This document shows positions 1-11,667 of a stretch of DNA of 64,000 nt, one piece after another. Source of the stretch: Bactericera cockerelli. Its lineage: Eukaryota; Arthropoda; Insecta; Hemiptera; Triozidae. Both the position numbers and the translations under genes were made by a program. The stretch is from positions 16,000,502 to 16,064,501 of the forward strand of contig CM044967.1 in assembly GCA_024516035.1 (NCBI GenBank). The letters are read 5' to 3'. The notes under the pieces were generated by a model. It saw only the letters and a list, made by a program, of their open reading frames with translations, did no database searches and was not told where the DNA came from. Positions within the stretch are counted from its first letter, which is position 1. Every line of letters starts with the position of its first letter.

Positions 1-1294
1 TTGCAAATGTTATATTGTATTCCAGATAAAGACAGTGTCTATGAATTTAAGTTTTAACAGGATCCCAAAAATAGCCATTGGTGTTTTCCATAGTTTTCAT
101 CCGGATGAAAACACAGGGGGTGTTCAAGGGAAAAACAGCATACTGTTATCCTCTAATTTTGTCCCTCAGTGAATGTTGCTATGTACTGGATTTGTTTTAT
201 GTCAAAAATTAGCAACAGAACAATCGACGTATTTATAATAGTTTCTAAAATATAATTTGGTTTATCTACCAACATATTAACATAATAGTTTCTAAAATAT
301 AAAATGGTTTATCTACTTTTTATGTGGAAAGCTGAACATATAGATTACTAGCAATATTACTTTATCCATACTTTACAACGGTACTATTAATTAATCAACC
401 ATAAGATATATAAATTTAGTCTCGTGACAAAGTATGTACCTATGAGAAAACATTTCGTTAAGATTTACAAAAATAGATTTTATATCAATGTTAATTTTAC
501 GTGTTTTTTTCATTTTATCATCCCTTGTCATTGTCATACCTATACGTAAAATAAAATTATTTTTAAAATTATATAACTATTTTTGTTTTTTAATACAAGA
601 TTTACTTAATTTCAATATTATTATATTTCTAGCTGATACCAATGTGACATAATAACACAAATAACTAGCACTTTATATTATAATTATAGACAACTCAAGT
701 TTACTCAGTGGACATTCGGTGTTCATTTGGTTTCTCAATAGTTTGGTTTGAAGTGAGTAGATGACGCTTGTTTCAAATTGGGATCATCATTCATTGTGAA
801 ACAATAGTTATCTGAATCTGAACTATAAAAACAAATTAATGGGTGACAAGTGTACAAATCCGGTGAATCTCGTAGAACAATTAATGAACCTAGTAATGTC
901 TGGTACACGAGCATCTATTTTCCAGTCCATCAGTAAAAAAAGTGAGAAGTTGTACTAGAATTATATGATGAATCTCCATTGTCTCTGTTCTAATTTACAA
1001 AGTAATAGTCACCTAGTTAATTAATTTACGTAAATGCAAGTCCCATTCCTCGTAAATTCACGCTAGTCAAGTTACACAATTGCAGCTTGTGTCGCTGTGA
1101 TGTGACACATTCTATTTAACAGATGGGACGATTTGCACAGTAATTACAAGACAATTAGCCAACTGCAGAACCTTCCCAGGTATGTATATTTCGATAAAAC
1201 TGAAAGGTGGAATACGATTGTCACTTCTCTGGATTAATGAGTTGTTGATTAATGAGTTTTGTGCTGTTTTTTTAGAACCTTCATTTGATCAATA
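1..1294. other. A+T-rich intergenic DNA
   Basis: No open frame longer than chance, no splice-bounded exon and no recognisable repeat body is visible. One short dispersed motif (AAAAAGTGAGAAGTTGTAC, near 936-955) recurs at about 2837, 60305, 60400 and 60540 and, inverted, near 20465, so it belongs to an unclassified dispersed repeat. Otherwise I see nothing here. Confidence 0.5.
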
Positions 1295-1511
1295 GTGCAC
1301 TGGTAGTCAAGTGGTTAACGCGCTAGTCTAGTAATCCAGGTAGCGTAGGGATGCGTTGGTTCGAATCCCACCCAGTGCATTATTTTTTCCTCATTAATTT
1401 GAGTTTTCGACCACATAATAATAAGACTCTCAGGGTTAGGTGGTAGAAAATACTTTGAGCATTAACCTCGCCTGGTGGTTACCTACCTTCCACTAAACAG
1501 TGTTATTATTA
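1295..1511 (+). repeat. SINE family A, full-length copy
   Basis: This is a tRNA-derived short retroposon. The head carries a polymerase III A box (TAGTCAAGTGGTTAACG) and a B box (GGTTCGAATCCC). The head ends in CCCAGTGCAT, which pairs with the opening GTGCACTGG like a tRNA acceptor stem. The body runs through ACCACATAATAATAAGACT and CCTCGCCTGGTGGTTAC and ends in an (ATT)n tail. At least twelve more copies occur in this window. It is not a functional tRNA gene because an unrelated body follows directly and the anticodon arm is not conserved between copies. Confidence 0.85.
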
Positions 1512-2181
1512 TGAATAGTTTCATCACAATTTTGTGTAAAACTCACAAGATACTTCTTTGTTGGCTGCTTAGCTTATTTCCTGAGTCACAGGAACTCAGT
1601 ATCCTCCCATTTGGGATTTTAACCATAGAATAATATGTCTTTGACTGTTGGAAAAATTAGACTTATTAGTCTCAGTCGAGCACTATGAATAAGGCAATCT
1701 TATTATTCATCATAGTTTACGTGCGAAGTAGAAATTTTCTCCCAGTTGTGATTTGAACCCTGATCTCCTGTGTGCTAATCCCATGTGATAACTGCGGAGC
1801 CAGGGAGGATGTTGTAAATATTTGCTTGATTGACACATTGGTAGATCGTAATACGAATAGTTGTTTTTGTTTTTGACTGAATTGTCTACTTATCGCAAGA
1901 ATCGGAAACAATGCCTATTAAGTAATGAGTTAATACATTAAAATCAATGCTATTAAACTGTCAATGATAACAGGTTACTGTCCTCTGTAACAAATATATT
2001 TGTATTTTGCTTGTGAATTCTTATACGGTATATAATTTTATAAAATTATTGAATAAAAAAAGAAGAAAAGTGTTAATTTCATTTAAAATGGTCCCTTGCG
2101 AGCCTTATGATAGGTACCAAAAAGTTCTTCCTTTATGTGAATTTTGTAGTGATTTCTGCTCAGTTTGATCAACTATTGTTA

Positions 2182-2497
2182 TTATCTAACCTGGTTGCAG
2201 GGTTTTCAGTGAAACCCTTACAGTTAATACTGCGACCTAGTAGGATCAATTGTGACCAGTTGATTCTATTTAGTTTTAAAGTTCTGATTTGAGATAGATA
2301 GTCAGGACGAGGGGATTAACTTTCATCCATTCGCTGGAATCGTACCAGCTACCCACATTAACCTCACCCAGCCCAGCCTTTGTTGGGCCGGAGATGCCAA
2401 CAGAATTATATGTTAGATAATTCTGCCCCAACCGGGAAATCGAACTAGGTATCTCTGGACTACGAGGAGTAGTGACAACCGTTACGCCACGAAAAAG
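2182..2497 (-). repeat. SINE family E copy (tRNA-like head, long tail)
   Basis: Read on the - strand, the head has a degenerate CGTAACGGTTG A-box region and a B-box-like stretch, followed by a body containing GGCTGGGTGAGGTTAATGTG and a tail ending near ACCTGGTTGC. The same body and tail recur at 51009-51262. The central body recurs behind a 5S-like head at 29448 and 58293. Confidence 0.7.
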
Positions 2498-2565
2498 TCA
2501 CAAATGCCGACCCCAAGTAGGTTTGGGAAAAGGCAAAGTAAAAAGAAGAAGAAGAAGTTACACCA
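2498..2565 (+). repeat. LINE 3'-end fragment with (GAA)n tail
   Basis: The string ATGCCGACCCCAAGTAGG followed by a GAAGAAGAAG tail recurs at 29106-29150 and 42077-42122. Insertions that share only a 3' end and a simple tail are typical of RTE-like LINEs and the short elements they mobilise. Assigning the clade is inference. Confidence 0.45.
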
Positions 2566-2869
2566 CGGAGGCTGGTTGCTTGATCAACTAGCTTAACCTT
2601 AAAATTTAAATCTCCCACGCACGCTCAAGGACATGTATACGTTTTGGTCCAAAGCAGACTATCGATGTTTGAAATCTGACAGCTGATCGCAAATTCCTTC
2701 CAGCTCTAGGTCATGCTCAGATAGCCGCATCCTTGCGCCACAGAACTGACCAACTTAAAACCCATCAAGACTACACTCACACCTCTGAAGCCACTGAATT
2801 TATTGGATCTTGAATTTTCGTCTTCTCTTAAACAGAAAAGTGAGAAGTTGTATTTGTTCGTAGATACCT

Positions 2870-3012
2870 ATTCAGTGGCGTAGGAAGGGGGGGGGGGGGG
2901 TTGTCCCTCCAACCCGAAATTTTCAATAAACCCCTGCAAAATAAATACGATTGAATATACGTAGTCTATTACGTCCTCAAACCCCCCCCCCCCCCCTACC
3001 CTCCCCCCCCAA
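2870..3012. repeat. Facing poly-G and poly-C homopolymer tracts
   Basis: A run of 13-14 G at about 2887-2900 is followed some 80 bases later by a run of 15 C and then a further C-run in a pyrimidine stretch. The tracts can pair with each other or form quadruplex and i-motif structures. Their exact lengths are likely to be unreliable in any assembly. Confidence 0.7.
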
Positions 3013-3476
3013 TGTAGGTCTAGCTGCGCCAATGTACCTATTTATATTGCTTAATCAAAATATATTATCTAGGTTTCAGAACATAACTGGACAGCTGTGT
3101 AGAGCTTATTGGCTATCATCAGCATGCACTCATTTTAATTATGAATGAATATTACTGAATATCTATAGGTATGTAAGCCTTTTTTTGGCATTGGTAGGCA
3201 TGTCCATTCCAGACAGCCAATTTAATATAATATAGCCCTCTGTCACCCCTATGGAGCATGGGCCTCCCCCTATGACGGGAGTATTGGTATTTGGTAATAT
3301 ATACCTATATGTTTTCATACAGTGTTTCTAATTTTTGTGTTATATGTTTGTTTTGTTGAATTTTATGTTATCAGTTCGTTATATTGGGGAGATCCCCTAG
3401 TTTTTTTTATTATTATTTATTACAGCCAATGTAAGCTTTTTCTACTGTAGTAGAAATATAATACATGCATCTAAAG

Positions 3477-3617
3477 CTCGATCAGTAACTAGATCGATAA
3501 GGTGGCGGACTCGTTACTTGTAAGTCGGTGATTCAACTTTGCACTCGTAAGTATGGCACATATTTAGTAAGGCGAGTTTGAGTACCTGATTGTGACATCA
3601 CGAATGTGAACACAGTC
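3477..3617 (+). repeat. SINE family C copy, diverged
   Basis: The head AGATCGATAAGGTGGCGGAC is the family C signature (other copies read GATCGATAAGGCGGCGGA). It is followed by a weak B-box region and the typical tail TTAGTAAGGCGAGTTTGAGT, then a CATCACGAATGTGA stretch. Confidence 0.7.
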
Positions 3618-3695
3618 ATGACAACTTTAACTAACTCAATAAAACAAAGTTCCAAGCCTTGGACTAAATGATTGAGTTAAAAATAGCTGTCCTTG

Positions 3696-3800
3696 GGTTT
3701 ACTAACTGTATGTATGGTTTACCAACGTTTACTAACTGTATGTATGATTTACTAACGTTTACTAAGTGTACACGTATGGTTTACTAACTGTATGTATTAA
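3696..3800 (+). repeat. Short tandem repeat, unit about 34 bp
   Basis: Three to four imperfect copies of a unit containing TTTACTAACTGTATGTATG lie head to tail. No coding potential is visible. Confidence 0.65.
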
Positions 3801-4104
3801 AAAAAAGACTGCCTGGATTTATACTCTATTACTGGTTATTGCTATGCGTTAAAAAAAGAAAAGAACAAATTATGAAACTGTTTTATGAAGATTTTCGTTC
3901 AAGACTCTGCAAATCGCAAGTCATAAAAATAATTCATGTTGGTCGGGTGTCTAGTAACACTGGAACAGTGCCAGTGTTTTGGACACCCTACCAACACTGT
4001 CATCTCTCGGTGAAATATTTTACTTGTAAAAATAAAACCGTAGGTTGGTATAAAAAACTATAAAAGCTCACTAGACATTACAATAAGGTAATTCATTTTC
4101 AGTA

Positions 4105-4308
4105 GGTCACTGGTAATCTCATGGTTGACGCACTAGTCTAGTAATCCAGCTAACTTATTAGGGATCCGTTGGTTCTAATCCCACCCAGTGCATGAATTTT
4201 TCCTCGTTAATTTGAGTTTGTGACCACATAATGATAAGTCTCTGAGGGTTAGGTGGTAGAAAATGCTTTGAGCAGTAACCTCTACCTTCCACTAAAGAGT
4301 GTCATTAG
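4105..4308 (+). repeat. SINE family A copy
   Basis: The copy keeps the CCCACCCAGTGCATGAATTT junction and the body (GACCACATAATGATAAG). The head has drifted: the B box reads GGTTCTAATCC, and an extra six-base stretch lies in the variable region. It ends GAGTGTCATTAG instead of a clean (ATT)n tail, so it is older than the 1295 copy. Confidence 0.75.
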
Positions 4309-4389
4309 GTCCAAAGCTAATGACAGTTTGTGTACAAAGTGTCACTGCCAAAGCTAATACACTGCCATCTACTGACATTGTATTCTTTT

Positions 4390-4610
4390 TCTCTATCTCT
4401 CTCTATTCTTGCTCAGTTTGCCACTACTGGTCGTTACTTATACAATTAACCACTCCATTTTCCTCTCAAGGTATGAGTGGTACCCCAGACTTCCAAATAC
4501 AGAGCAGAAAATTTGTATGCCACTGGGTATCGAACTTTGCGGCGTCAGAGTGCGTGCAAGACTAGTGTGCCAAGTGGGCTACACTTGGTCATAAACCTTT
4601 ACGACCTACT
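4390..4610 (-). repeat. SINE family D copy, diverged
   Basis: On the + strand it reads GGTATGAGTGGTACCCCAGA, then CAGAGCAGAAAATTTG, then a degenerate GGTATCGAACTTTGC B-box complement. This is the same order as the clearer family D copies at 45281-45493 and 55978-56237. The tRNA-like head is poorly preserved. Confidence 0.5.
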
Positions 4611-4725
4611 CGGTTCAATTTTCTTTTAAAATGACTTCACCTTGTGCCGGATTAGAGCTCACACACAACCTTGTAGGCAAGACTGAACAGTATTAGCCAA
4701 TGGGTCACTTGCTAATTTTTATAAT

Positions 4726-4955
4726 AATAATTATAATAATGGCACTCTTTAATAATATAATATCGCCTAATTTATACTGCCCGATAAGGACTTTTAAAGT
4801 CCCATTATTCCAGCAGTAAGCCCAAGACATATCATCATGTGGTAAAAAGCCCAAATGGGAGGATAACTTGTAATGTCCCGGCTGGGTTTCGAAGCCACGA
4901 CCTCTGAAACCTCTGGATTCACAGAGTGCCGCCTTTACCACTGAGCTACCGGGAC
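4726..4955 (-). repeat. SINE family B, full-length copy
   Basis: Read on the - strand, the head is GTCCCGGTAGCTCAGTGGT (A box) with a B box close to GGTTTCGAAGCC and a closing CCGGGACA that pairs with the first bases. The body contains CCAGCAGTAAGCCCAAGAC on the + strand. It ends in an ATT-rich tail. It abuts a 5'-truncated family A copy. Confidence 0.8.
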
Positions 4956-4976
4956 AGTGGTAAAGGCGGAAGGTAA

Positions 4977-5062
4977 CTTTAGTGGAAGGTAACCACCAGG
5001 CGAGGTTAATGCTCTAAGCATCTTCTACCACCTAACCCTCATCAGAGTCTTACTATTATGTT
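4977..5062 (-). repeat. SINE family A copy, 5'-truncated
   Basis: Only the 3' body is present (+ strand AGTGGAAGGTAACCACCAGG). The tRNA head is missing, as expected when reverse transcription stops early. Confidence 0.7.
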
Positions 5063-5204
5063 CTAAGAAAATTTAACAAGGTTCCTTGGCTCGGAAAAAA
5101 AATAAAAGAAATACCATGGAAATCCTTAAGGTTGAACTCTTTCGATAGAACCAATTTTTTATGTAACTTAAATTGTCTTCTTCTTTTTTCTCTCTTTTAT
5201 TATT

Positions 5205-5348
5205 ATTTTTTATCAAGGGTTGTGCTGAAGAGAATGCCGTTGGCATTAGCACCTCCCTATGTATGTATTGTATGTACCAATTGTACCATATTCTATGTCA
5301 TTTGTAAATAAAACTTGATCCAAAATGTTTGATAATAATAACAATAAC
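5205..5348 (+). repeat. LINE 3'-end fragment with TAA-type tail
   Basis: The stretch contains GAATGCCGTTGGCATTAGCA, an AATAAA, and a GATAATAATAACAATAA tail. An inverted relative lies at 25605-25695, and another diverged one ends at about 45000. It is interpreted as the 3' end of a non-LTR retrotransposon; no reverse-transcriptase frame is attached. Confidence 0.5.
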
Positions 5349-6204
5349 CAATAAAAATTAGGTGCATGTGACCCATTCATCAAAGCGACAACTTGGTGAG
5401 TCTTGTAATGACCTACAGGTCATGTTTCAGTGGTTGAACCTATCAATCGCTTCCTTTTCCTTTTCTTGGTCATTATCTCGATTGTGTAATAGGCATACTG
5501 ACTGCAAACCGAAAGTATTGGAATGTGGTCATATTGTCAATGTCAAGTTTTGACTACCACATCAAGATTTGAGGTCTCGGTTAGCTTTGGCTCCGGGACC
5601 AATCGATTTATTGAGTTACAATTAATTCGTAATTGTGACTGAATTTGATTTTCTGAGATTTGATTTTTATAACAAAAACTGGAGAGGAAAATGGTTTGGC
5701 GATGAATTAAAAATTTAAAAATATTAATCAATGAGACGCTTTAATTAGATATTTAAAAAAACGACCGAAAACAATACTTTCTATATCTTGTGGGTAATGG
5801 AAAGTAAAAAGACTAACCCTTTGTATCTATACCTACCTGTTGAAAATAAAATAAATAAATAAACACAAATACAATAAATACAAAAGATTAGATAATACTT
5901 TGATGGTCGCTGCCCAAGCCACCATCGTTCACGATGGCGGGGAATGTTGATGGTGTTTTAACATTTTGAACTGTTTGGCTAATTGAGAAGTAACACAGTT
6001 GTGACAGTCGTGTGATGTTCTCATCGAATTTGTTAAGCATCCAAGCGTAAAATTTTCTGTCTTGAGTAAGTTCCGAGCGAAGGAAGTTGTATCCTACTCC
6101 GGTGGAGCCACGCAGTCTCGTGGTCTGAATTGGGGATCGTGATTTTGGGGACGGTCTTCCCAAAAATTTAAAATATCAAAAAAAACTATCCAATTATCAT
6201 TATA
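5349..6204. other. Intergenic stretch without recognised features
   Basis: Short open frames here lack codon bias or similarity that I recognise. The right part (about 5905-5940 and 6205 onward) contains the ACCATCGTTCACGATGGCGG palindromic motif that also occurs near 44985, so it may be the edge of an old element. Confidence 0.4.
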
Positions 6205-6434
6205 GGTTGGCGTCATCTTGAACGATGGTAGCCAGACAGTGGAGGAATGATCAGCATTTCTACTACTGTCTTCAGAAGGAGGCTAATAATAATTGATAAG
6301 GGCCCCCAGAACCAAGCCAATGCTGGTCTACTACCTGTTTATAGTCCCCCAGCCAGACTGCTGGTCTACTCCCTGTTGATAGTCCCCCAGCCAGACTACT
6401 GGTCTACTCCCTGTTTATAGTCTCCCAGCCAGAT
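6205..6434 (+). repeat. Dispersed element with internal 38-bp tandem units (3 copies)
   Basis: An outer module (GATGGTAGCCAGACAGTGGA through CCAGAACCAAGCCAATGC) is followed by three copies of a 38-bp unit containing CCCCCAGCCAGACTGCTGGT. The same module occurs at 36300-36463 with about one unit and at 44452-44772 (opposite strand) with six. Confidence 0.75.
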
Positions 6435-6526
6435 CCAATTATAACCCTATTATTTTTTATTATAAGAAAACTAGTTCTAAACAAAATTACATATTTTCAT
6501 CTCTCGAATAGTCTAGTCAGAACCAC

Positions 6527-6812
6527 CAAACGCGGCCAAAGTGTGGCCGAAAGGCCGCTAGTGGTGACACCGATTTCAACAAAAAGTTTCGTGTGTCATG
6601 CTCTCTCTACATGAGGTCTACACTACATGCCAAATTTCAAGTCTAGCTTATACCGTTCTTGAGATATTGTGTTTATATACAGACAGACACACGGACCAAA
6701 TGCTGAAACTATGGATTTAGGTTCTCGGGACCTTAAAACGTGTTTTGGCACTGAAACTGACTATCGAAATTTTTGAGTTAATCTCCTTTCCTTAAAATAA
6801 GGAAAGTAATAA
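6527..6812 (+). repeat. Family K element ending in a 3' hairpin
   Basis: The copy contains CGGCCAAAGTGTGGCCG, then CAAATTTCAAGTCTAGCTT, a CAGACAGACACACGGACCAA stretch, and ends with the hairpin CTTTCCTTAAAATAAGGAAAG. The same order is found in the larger copy at 26146-26776. No coding capacity is present. Confidence 0.65.
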
Positions 6813-6944
6813 TTCAAGCGTTGGGTGCGATCCGATCGAAGGTTCGATCCATACCCTAGAATCCTAGAATGTAGATTGTTTACATTACTGGTAAGTCGAT
6901 GTGGCTAGTTTAGCACTGTAACCACATCGAGCACCAATGAGTCT

Positions 6945-7153
6945 GTGTCGGTAGCTCAGTAGTAAGGGCGGCACTCTGTGAATCTAGAGATTTCAGAGGT
7001 CGTGGGTTCGAAACCCAGCCGGGACAAGACAAGTTATCCTTCCATATGGGATTTTTACACATAATAATATGTCTTGGGCTTACTGCTGGAATACCTAATG
7101 GGACTGCAATAGTCCTAATCGGGCAGTATAAATGAGGCGTTATTATTATTATT
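6945..7153 (+). repeat. SINE family B, full-length copy
   Basis: The head is GTGTCGGTAGCTCAGTAG with a perfect B box (GGGTTCGAAACCC) and CCGGGACA. The body has GGGCTTACTGCTGGAATA and CGGGCAGTATAAATGAGG, then a (TTA)n tail. It is among the best-preserved family B copies. Confidence 0.85.
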
Positions 7154-7737
7154 CTTTCCCATATCACATCCTTATATGTAACAATTATTAGAAGGCTCCA
7201 CCCTTCGCGATGCTAGTAATGCTCGGCCCGACCTAGGTTGGGTGAGTAAAAATAGAGGAAAAAACCTGCTTCTCGAATATCTATCGAAATTAAAAAGTTT
7301 TTTTTTTGCAAAAAAACTTCTCAGGAGTGAATTACTTACTCTTATCTGTGATATTTTTGTTAGTTATATTATAATTTTTTATGTTTGTTTTATGTACCTA
7401 CTTGTGACTTTGTAAAAGGATTCTTACCGTAAATAAATCTACCATATAAACTATTTACTCTCTCTCTCTTTCTCTTTCATACACACCCACCCATGCTCTC
7501 TCTCACCTTGTTTAATGGTTTGTTTGTGAAATAGCCTAGTACATCTTGTCTTTAAACACATTACCGATATTTTATTCTTAAAGTGCAACACACAGCTCCT
7601 ATGAAGGACATCCACATGTTCAGGACTTTAGAGATGAAGAAATCCTGACGGTAAGACCGCTATACACGTTTAATTTAACTTGCTCCCATCGTATTTGATA
7701 TTATTTACTACTGACCACTTTATTTTTACAACGAAAC

Positions 7738-7808
7738 CGACCTCAGTAGATGGATCGATAAGGCGGCGGAATTGTAATCTGGAGGTCGGTGGTTCGAGTT
7801 CCAAGAAA
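7738..7808 (+). repeat. SINE family C head only
   Basis: The sequence CGACCTCAGTAGATGGATCG plus AAGGCGGCGGAATTG and a B box (GGTGGTTCGAGTTCC) is present, but the family C body after it is missing. It is 3'-truncated or rearranged. Confidence 0.7.
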
Positions 7809-8610
7809 TTTAGCAGCGTGATTGAAAGTACAACGAAAAACATAAAAAATAATAGATTTTTTTGTAATTCATTTGCTGAACAAAATATTGCTCACAGGAC
7901 CTCTTTTCCGGAAATTTGGTGGGGTGGTGTAAAGCATAATATTTGAAGTACCGCTTACTTTAACTTTATGGTTTAAGTATTTATCAGAGAGTCCAATGCG
8001 AGCGGTATTTAGATTTGGAAAAAATATCATCCAAATAAAAAGTTCAACATAAATTTGAAATCAAAGATTTAAAAAATAATAACAATATTATTGTTTTCTA
8101 TCTGTACCTGAGCTGATGGTGTAAAAATAACATCAAGCACAGAGTTTTTTCATTTTATCCTGTAAAATACCATTGGAAATAAATCCCTCCAATGTTCTTG
8201 TAAAGGATAAAAAAAAAAACAAACTCTGATTGACATGGTTCTAGGAGCTCTTGTCAATTATCAGCCGCCTGGTAAAAAATCAATAATGGAGTACACCACA
8301 ATATTGCACTATTGAATTTGGTAACCGTCGAAATCAACGAAGCTACACAATGATGATGAAAAAAAGAAAAAGATTTCCTCGTTGTTTGTCAGAGACAATA
8401 GCCAGAGACGTATTTTTCTTTCTAACCAAAGTGGATTCAACTGGAATAAAATGGAAGAATGTCATATTTCTTTTGGAAGAGGAAAAATCTTCTTCCAGTT
8501 TGGTTAACCAAAATGGATTTATAAAATTCTTGCTTCCATATCTTTTATAGGTTAAGTCCATTGTTTATCTTTAAAAGTACCGAAACGCATTTTTCTTTCA
8601 CGAATAGTGG

Positions 8611-8727
8611 GGAAGCTAAACTTGAAATTTTGGAATAAAATGGAAATATTTGGAAATACGGAATCTTGGGAAGCTAAACTTGAAATATTTGGAATAAAAT
8701 GGAAATATTTGGAAATACGGAACCTGG
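8611..8727 (+). repeat. Tandem duplication, unit 58 bp, two copies
   Basis: The segment starting GGAAGCTAAACTTGAAAT and ending GGAAATACGGAA is present twice in direct succession with few differences. The neighbouring DNA (8350-8560) is rich in related AAATGGA and TTTCTTTT words, but I see no gene. Confidence 0.75.
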
Positions 8728-9317
8728 ATGAAAAATTATCCAAAAGAAAAATACAGCTAATCTCTCCCACCCAACCCTCTGAGCTCCACCGCTGTTACAA
8801 CATCTCCATCGTGTGTAGCGGGTGTAAAACCTCCCTTGCTTCAATGCCTCTCTGATACTGATTGCAATCAGTGATTACTTTGTTATCATCTCAGCTATAA
8901 TCTCTGGTGATAACAAGCGATCGGTGTATTTTTTTCAAAACCAACCGTTAAATCTGTTCATTCAAAGAGTAAGTTTTATATTTAATTAATTTTTTTTAAT
9001 TCGAATGCACTTAGAGTGATTGCTTCAGCTTAAAACTGCATTTAATTTGTTCAGTACTCAAGAGTACTGAACGATCTAGATATTTTTCTCGTAATATTTA
9101 GTAATTCTCATCCTGGCACGGTTCGGACGGAGATAAAGTTTGACGATTTTTTTTTATTTTTATTTTAATTATTTAATCTTTTGATTTGTGCACTGTTTTA
9201 TAGTCAATCTCCTGCGTTCAAAGTTATTTTGTTGTGTGAAATTTCAGTAATTTTCATGCTCATTATTAGGATTTTTTTCTAGTTGTTTTAACTTGAAAAA
9301 ATCAATAACATATTTTT
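8728..9317. other. Intergenic stretch without recognised features
   Basis: It is A+T-rich with a short inverted repeat around AGTACTCAAGAGTACT near 9053-9068. No exon or element body is recognised. Confidence 0.4.
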
Positions 9318-9520
9318 CCAAGTGGTTAAGGCGCTAGTCTGATAATCCACGTAGCTTAGGGATCCGTTGGTTCGAGTCCCAACCAGGGCATGAATTGTTC
9401 TTCATTAATTTGAGTTTGTGACCACATAATATTAAGACTGAGGGTTAGGTGGTAGAAAATGCTTTGAGCATTAACCTCGCCTGGTGGTTACCTTCCACTA
9501 AAGAGTGTTATTATTATTAT
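9318..9520 (+). repeat. SINE family A copy
   Basis: It starts inside the A box (CCAAGTGGTTAAGGCGC), keeps the B box (GGTTCGAGTCCC) and the entire body with CCTCGCCTGGTGGTTACC, and ends in (TTA)n. About 23 bases of head are missing. Confidence 0.8.
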
Positions 9521-9851
9521 ATATTTAATATCGACAGTAGTTTTAATTAAAGAAACGCGTGTTACATTTACATAGGTAGATTGATACAGAAAAAATTGAA
9601 GAGCAATTTACAGTTATCAAGAAGTTCAAGTAATTGGCACAAATAGTTCATTACGAGTAAGTATTCAATAATTTTAATATTAGATTTATTTTTTTATTCA
9701 TCAGAAATTTTAGTTCGATACCTCGTAATTTTATTAGTTTGTACATTCTATTATACCTTCTACAGTTTGGTACTCGTATTCTAATCCAACTCAATCTACC
9801 CTTTATGTTTTCCATAGGAATTTTTTTCCCCAGTTCCTATAGATTTATTTT

Positions 9852-9985
9852 AGGTAAGTTATCATATTTGTGTTAATCACAATCGTGATATCATGACTAC
9901 TCAAACTCGCTATACTAAATTTTTGCTTATCTAGGGACTTGAACCACCTCCGGCCGCGTTATCGATCAAGCCACTGAGGTCAGTG
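9852..9985 (-). repeat. SINE family C copy
   Basis: On the + strand the order is GTGTTAATCAC, CTACTCAAACTCGCT, GGGACTTGAACCACC (B-box complement), TTATCGATCAAGCCACTGAG. This is a nearly full-length copy. Confidence 0.75.
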
Positions 9986-10581
9986 ATTTATTTATAAGTA
10001 GGTAGGTATCTATTGTCTATTCTATAACAAACAAGATTAAATTAACATTACGATATGCACCCACCTTTAAAAAACAATATGATAATGGAACCTTTAAAAT
10101 AAACTGTTGTATTTAATACGGGAAGAAACTTATTTATATATGTATTTTTTTTTTTTCAAATGTGATGCATTTTTTGATCGCTCCAACTTATAAGTTGGTC
10201 ATAATGCAGGTTGCGCATTTTATTTCTAATCACCTGCTTCAAACCTTGTCCTAAATACTTGTCTCTTATCTCTTCTATAAAGTTACTTTATTTTATTGAT
10301 AAAACAAAACACCGCTAACCCATAAATAAAGTTTTCGTCATCCTTTGTTAGTCCATTTGCAGGTAGGTATTACGACTATAGCGGCCTTTTAAATCAAAAG
10401 TAAATAAATGTTTAACAAAGAAATATCTTTATAACAATAAACTATGTGAGATGTGAGGTCTTTCTAACAAACGATCATAGCTTCAGTGGGTGATGTAGAA
10501 TTAACACAACTATTTTATGTTTGGGGGCCTTACAATGCCCTCTCCATTCGCTGGAAACTTAACAAGCAGCTACCTACTCTT

Positions 10582-10716
10582 AGGGTGAAATTAATAGACA
10601 AATTCTATATCACAAGTCGTTCCTGAGAGTCGGTTTTCCCTATCTTACACAGTACGCAATCCGTGACTTAGCGCCACAGAGGTATTATGAAAACGTCTTT
10701 AGTAACATCTAAGGGT
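10582..10716. mobile_element. MITE-like family J element
   Basis: The ends resemble each other inverted: AGGGTGAAATTAATAGAC at the left and a degenerate CGTCTTTAGTAACATCT at the right. Between them lies TTTTCCCTATCTTACACAGT and a CTTAGCGCCACAG stretch. A relative occupies 24011-24141, a truncated one 11740-11801, and an end fragment 61342-61385. No transposase is present; it would depend on enzyme supplied elsewhere. Confidence 0.55.
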
Positions 10717-10799
10717 GGAAACAACCTGTGTTGAGCTGGGAATAGACTACTCACAACTACTACTTGAGAAAGAAAAAAAAAATGCTGTTGAGAAAATAA

Positions 10800-10940
10800 T
10801 TACCATTCTTCTTTTACTCTGTCTTATCCCGCTTAAGCAGGGTCGACGTTGTTCAACCTCATGGTAGAGGTTGGTTAGTTTTGGCACATTTTTACGGCTG
10901 GACGCTCTTCCTAACGCCAACAATTCTATTTGATTTAACA
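10800..10940 (-). repeat. LINE 3'-end fragment (RTE-like)
   Basis: Read on the - strand, it contains GGCGTTAGGAAGAGCGTCCA, ACCTCTACCATGAGGTTGAA, CGACCCTGCTTAAGCGGGAT and an AAAGAAGAAT tail. A same-sense relative is at 24382-24500 and a more distant one at 41990-42122. Confidence 0.6.
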
Positions 10941-11449
10941 TCCTGGATTGGGACTATTGATCGAGATAAAATTATCGACTTTATTTCGAGTCCACTCCCA
11001 CTTAGTACATCGACTTCCATCAAGTAGATCTCGTACATCTCTTTTTTGACCACGAAACAATATTTATTAAACCAATACTGTAAACTCCAAGTTGGTATAA
11101 ATCATCAAGCAGAGTGATTTTTTACTGAAATCGAAAGAAAAAAATACTATCGCGAGGTGTCAAGGTAACCACTAACCACTGATTCACCAACACGTGACTC
11201 TTGGCGGGACCTTAAATTCAGGGGACCTTAACCTTGGTCAAACATGCGCCCAGCTAACAATGATGTAATATGAGGCTGAAATAATTGGAGTAGTCCCAAG
11301 AGATTTAAATAATTGGTGATAGTTTTTCGATCAGGTATTCAAAAAATTCCACGGATGACATTGATAGTGTGTTGACGATGACCTCTCATAGATTATTAGA
11401 ACCCATTATACATTCTAGTCATTCTACCCCTCATTCGTCATATTAAAAT
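10941..11449. other. Intergenic stretch without recognised features
   Basis: No exon, SINE head or tandem repeat is recognised here. Confidence 0.4.
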
Positions 11450-11667
11450 GTGCACTAATAGTCAAGTGGTTAACGCGCTAGTCTGGTCATCCAGGTAGCG
11501 TAAGGATCCGTTGGTTCGAATCCCATCCAGTGCATGAATTTTTCCTCAATAATTTGAGTTTCTGACCACATAACAATAAGACTCTGAGGGTTAGGGGGTG
11601 GAGGGTGGAACTTTGAACATTAACCTCGCCTGGTGGTTACCTTCCACTAAAGAGTGTTATTATTATA
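11450..11667 (+). repeat. SINE family A, full-length copy
   Basis: It has a complete head (GTGCACTAATAGTCAAGTGG, B box GGTTCGAATCCC), junction CAGTGCATGAATTT, body and (TTA)n end. A small insertion (GGGTGGAGGGTGGAAC) sits where other copies have the AGGTGGTAGAAAATGC motif. Confidence 0.85.

Noticed and set aside
1295..1380. Candidate tRNA genes at SINE heads (also 6945, 47798, 58603 and others)
   Set aside because: A and B boxes are present, but a SINE body follows, acceptor stems are imperfect and the anticodon arms vary between copies.
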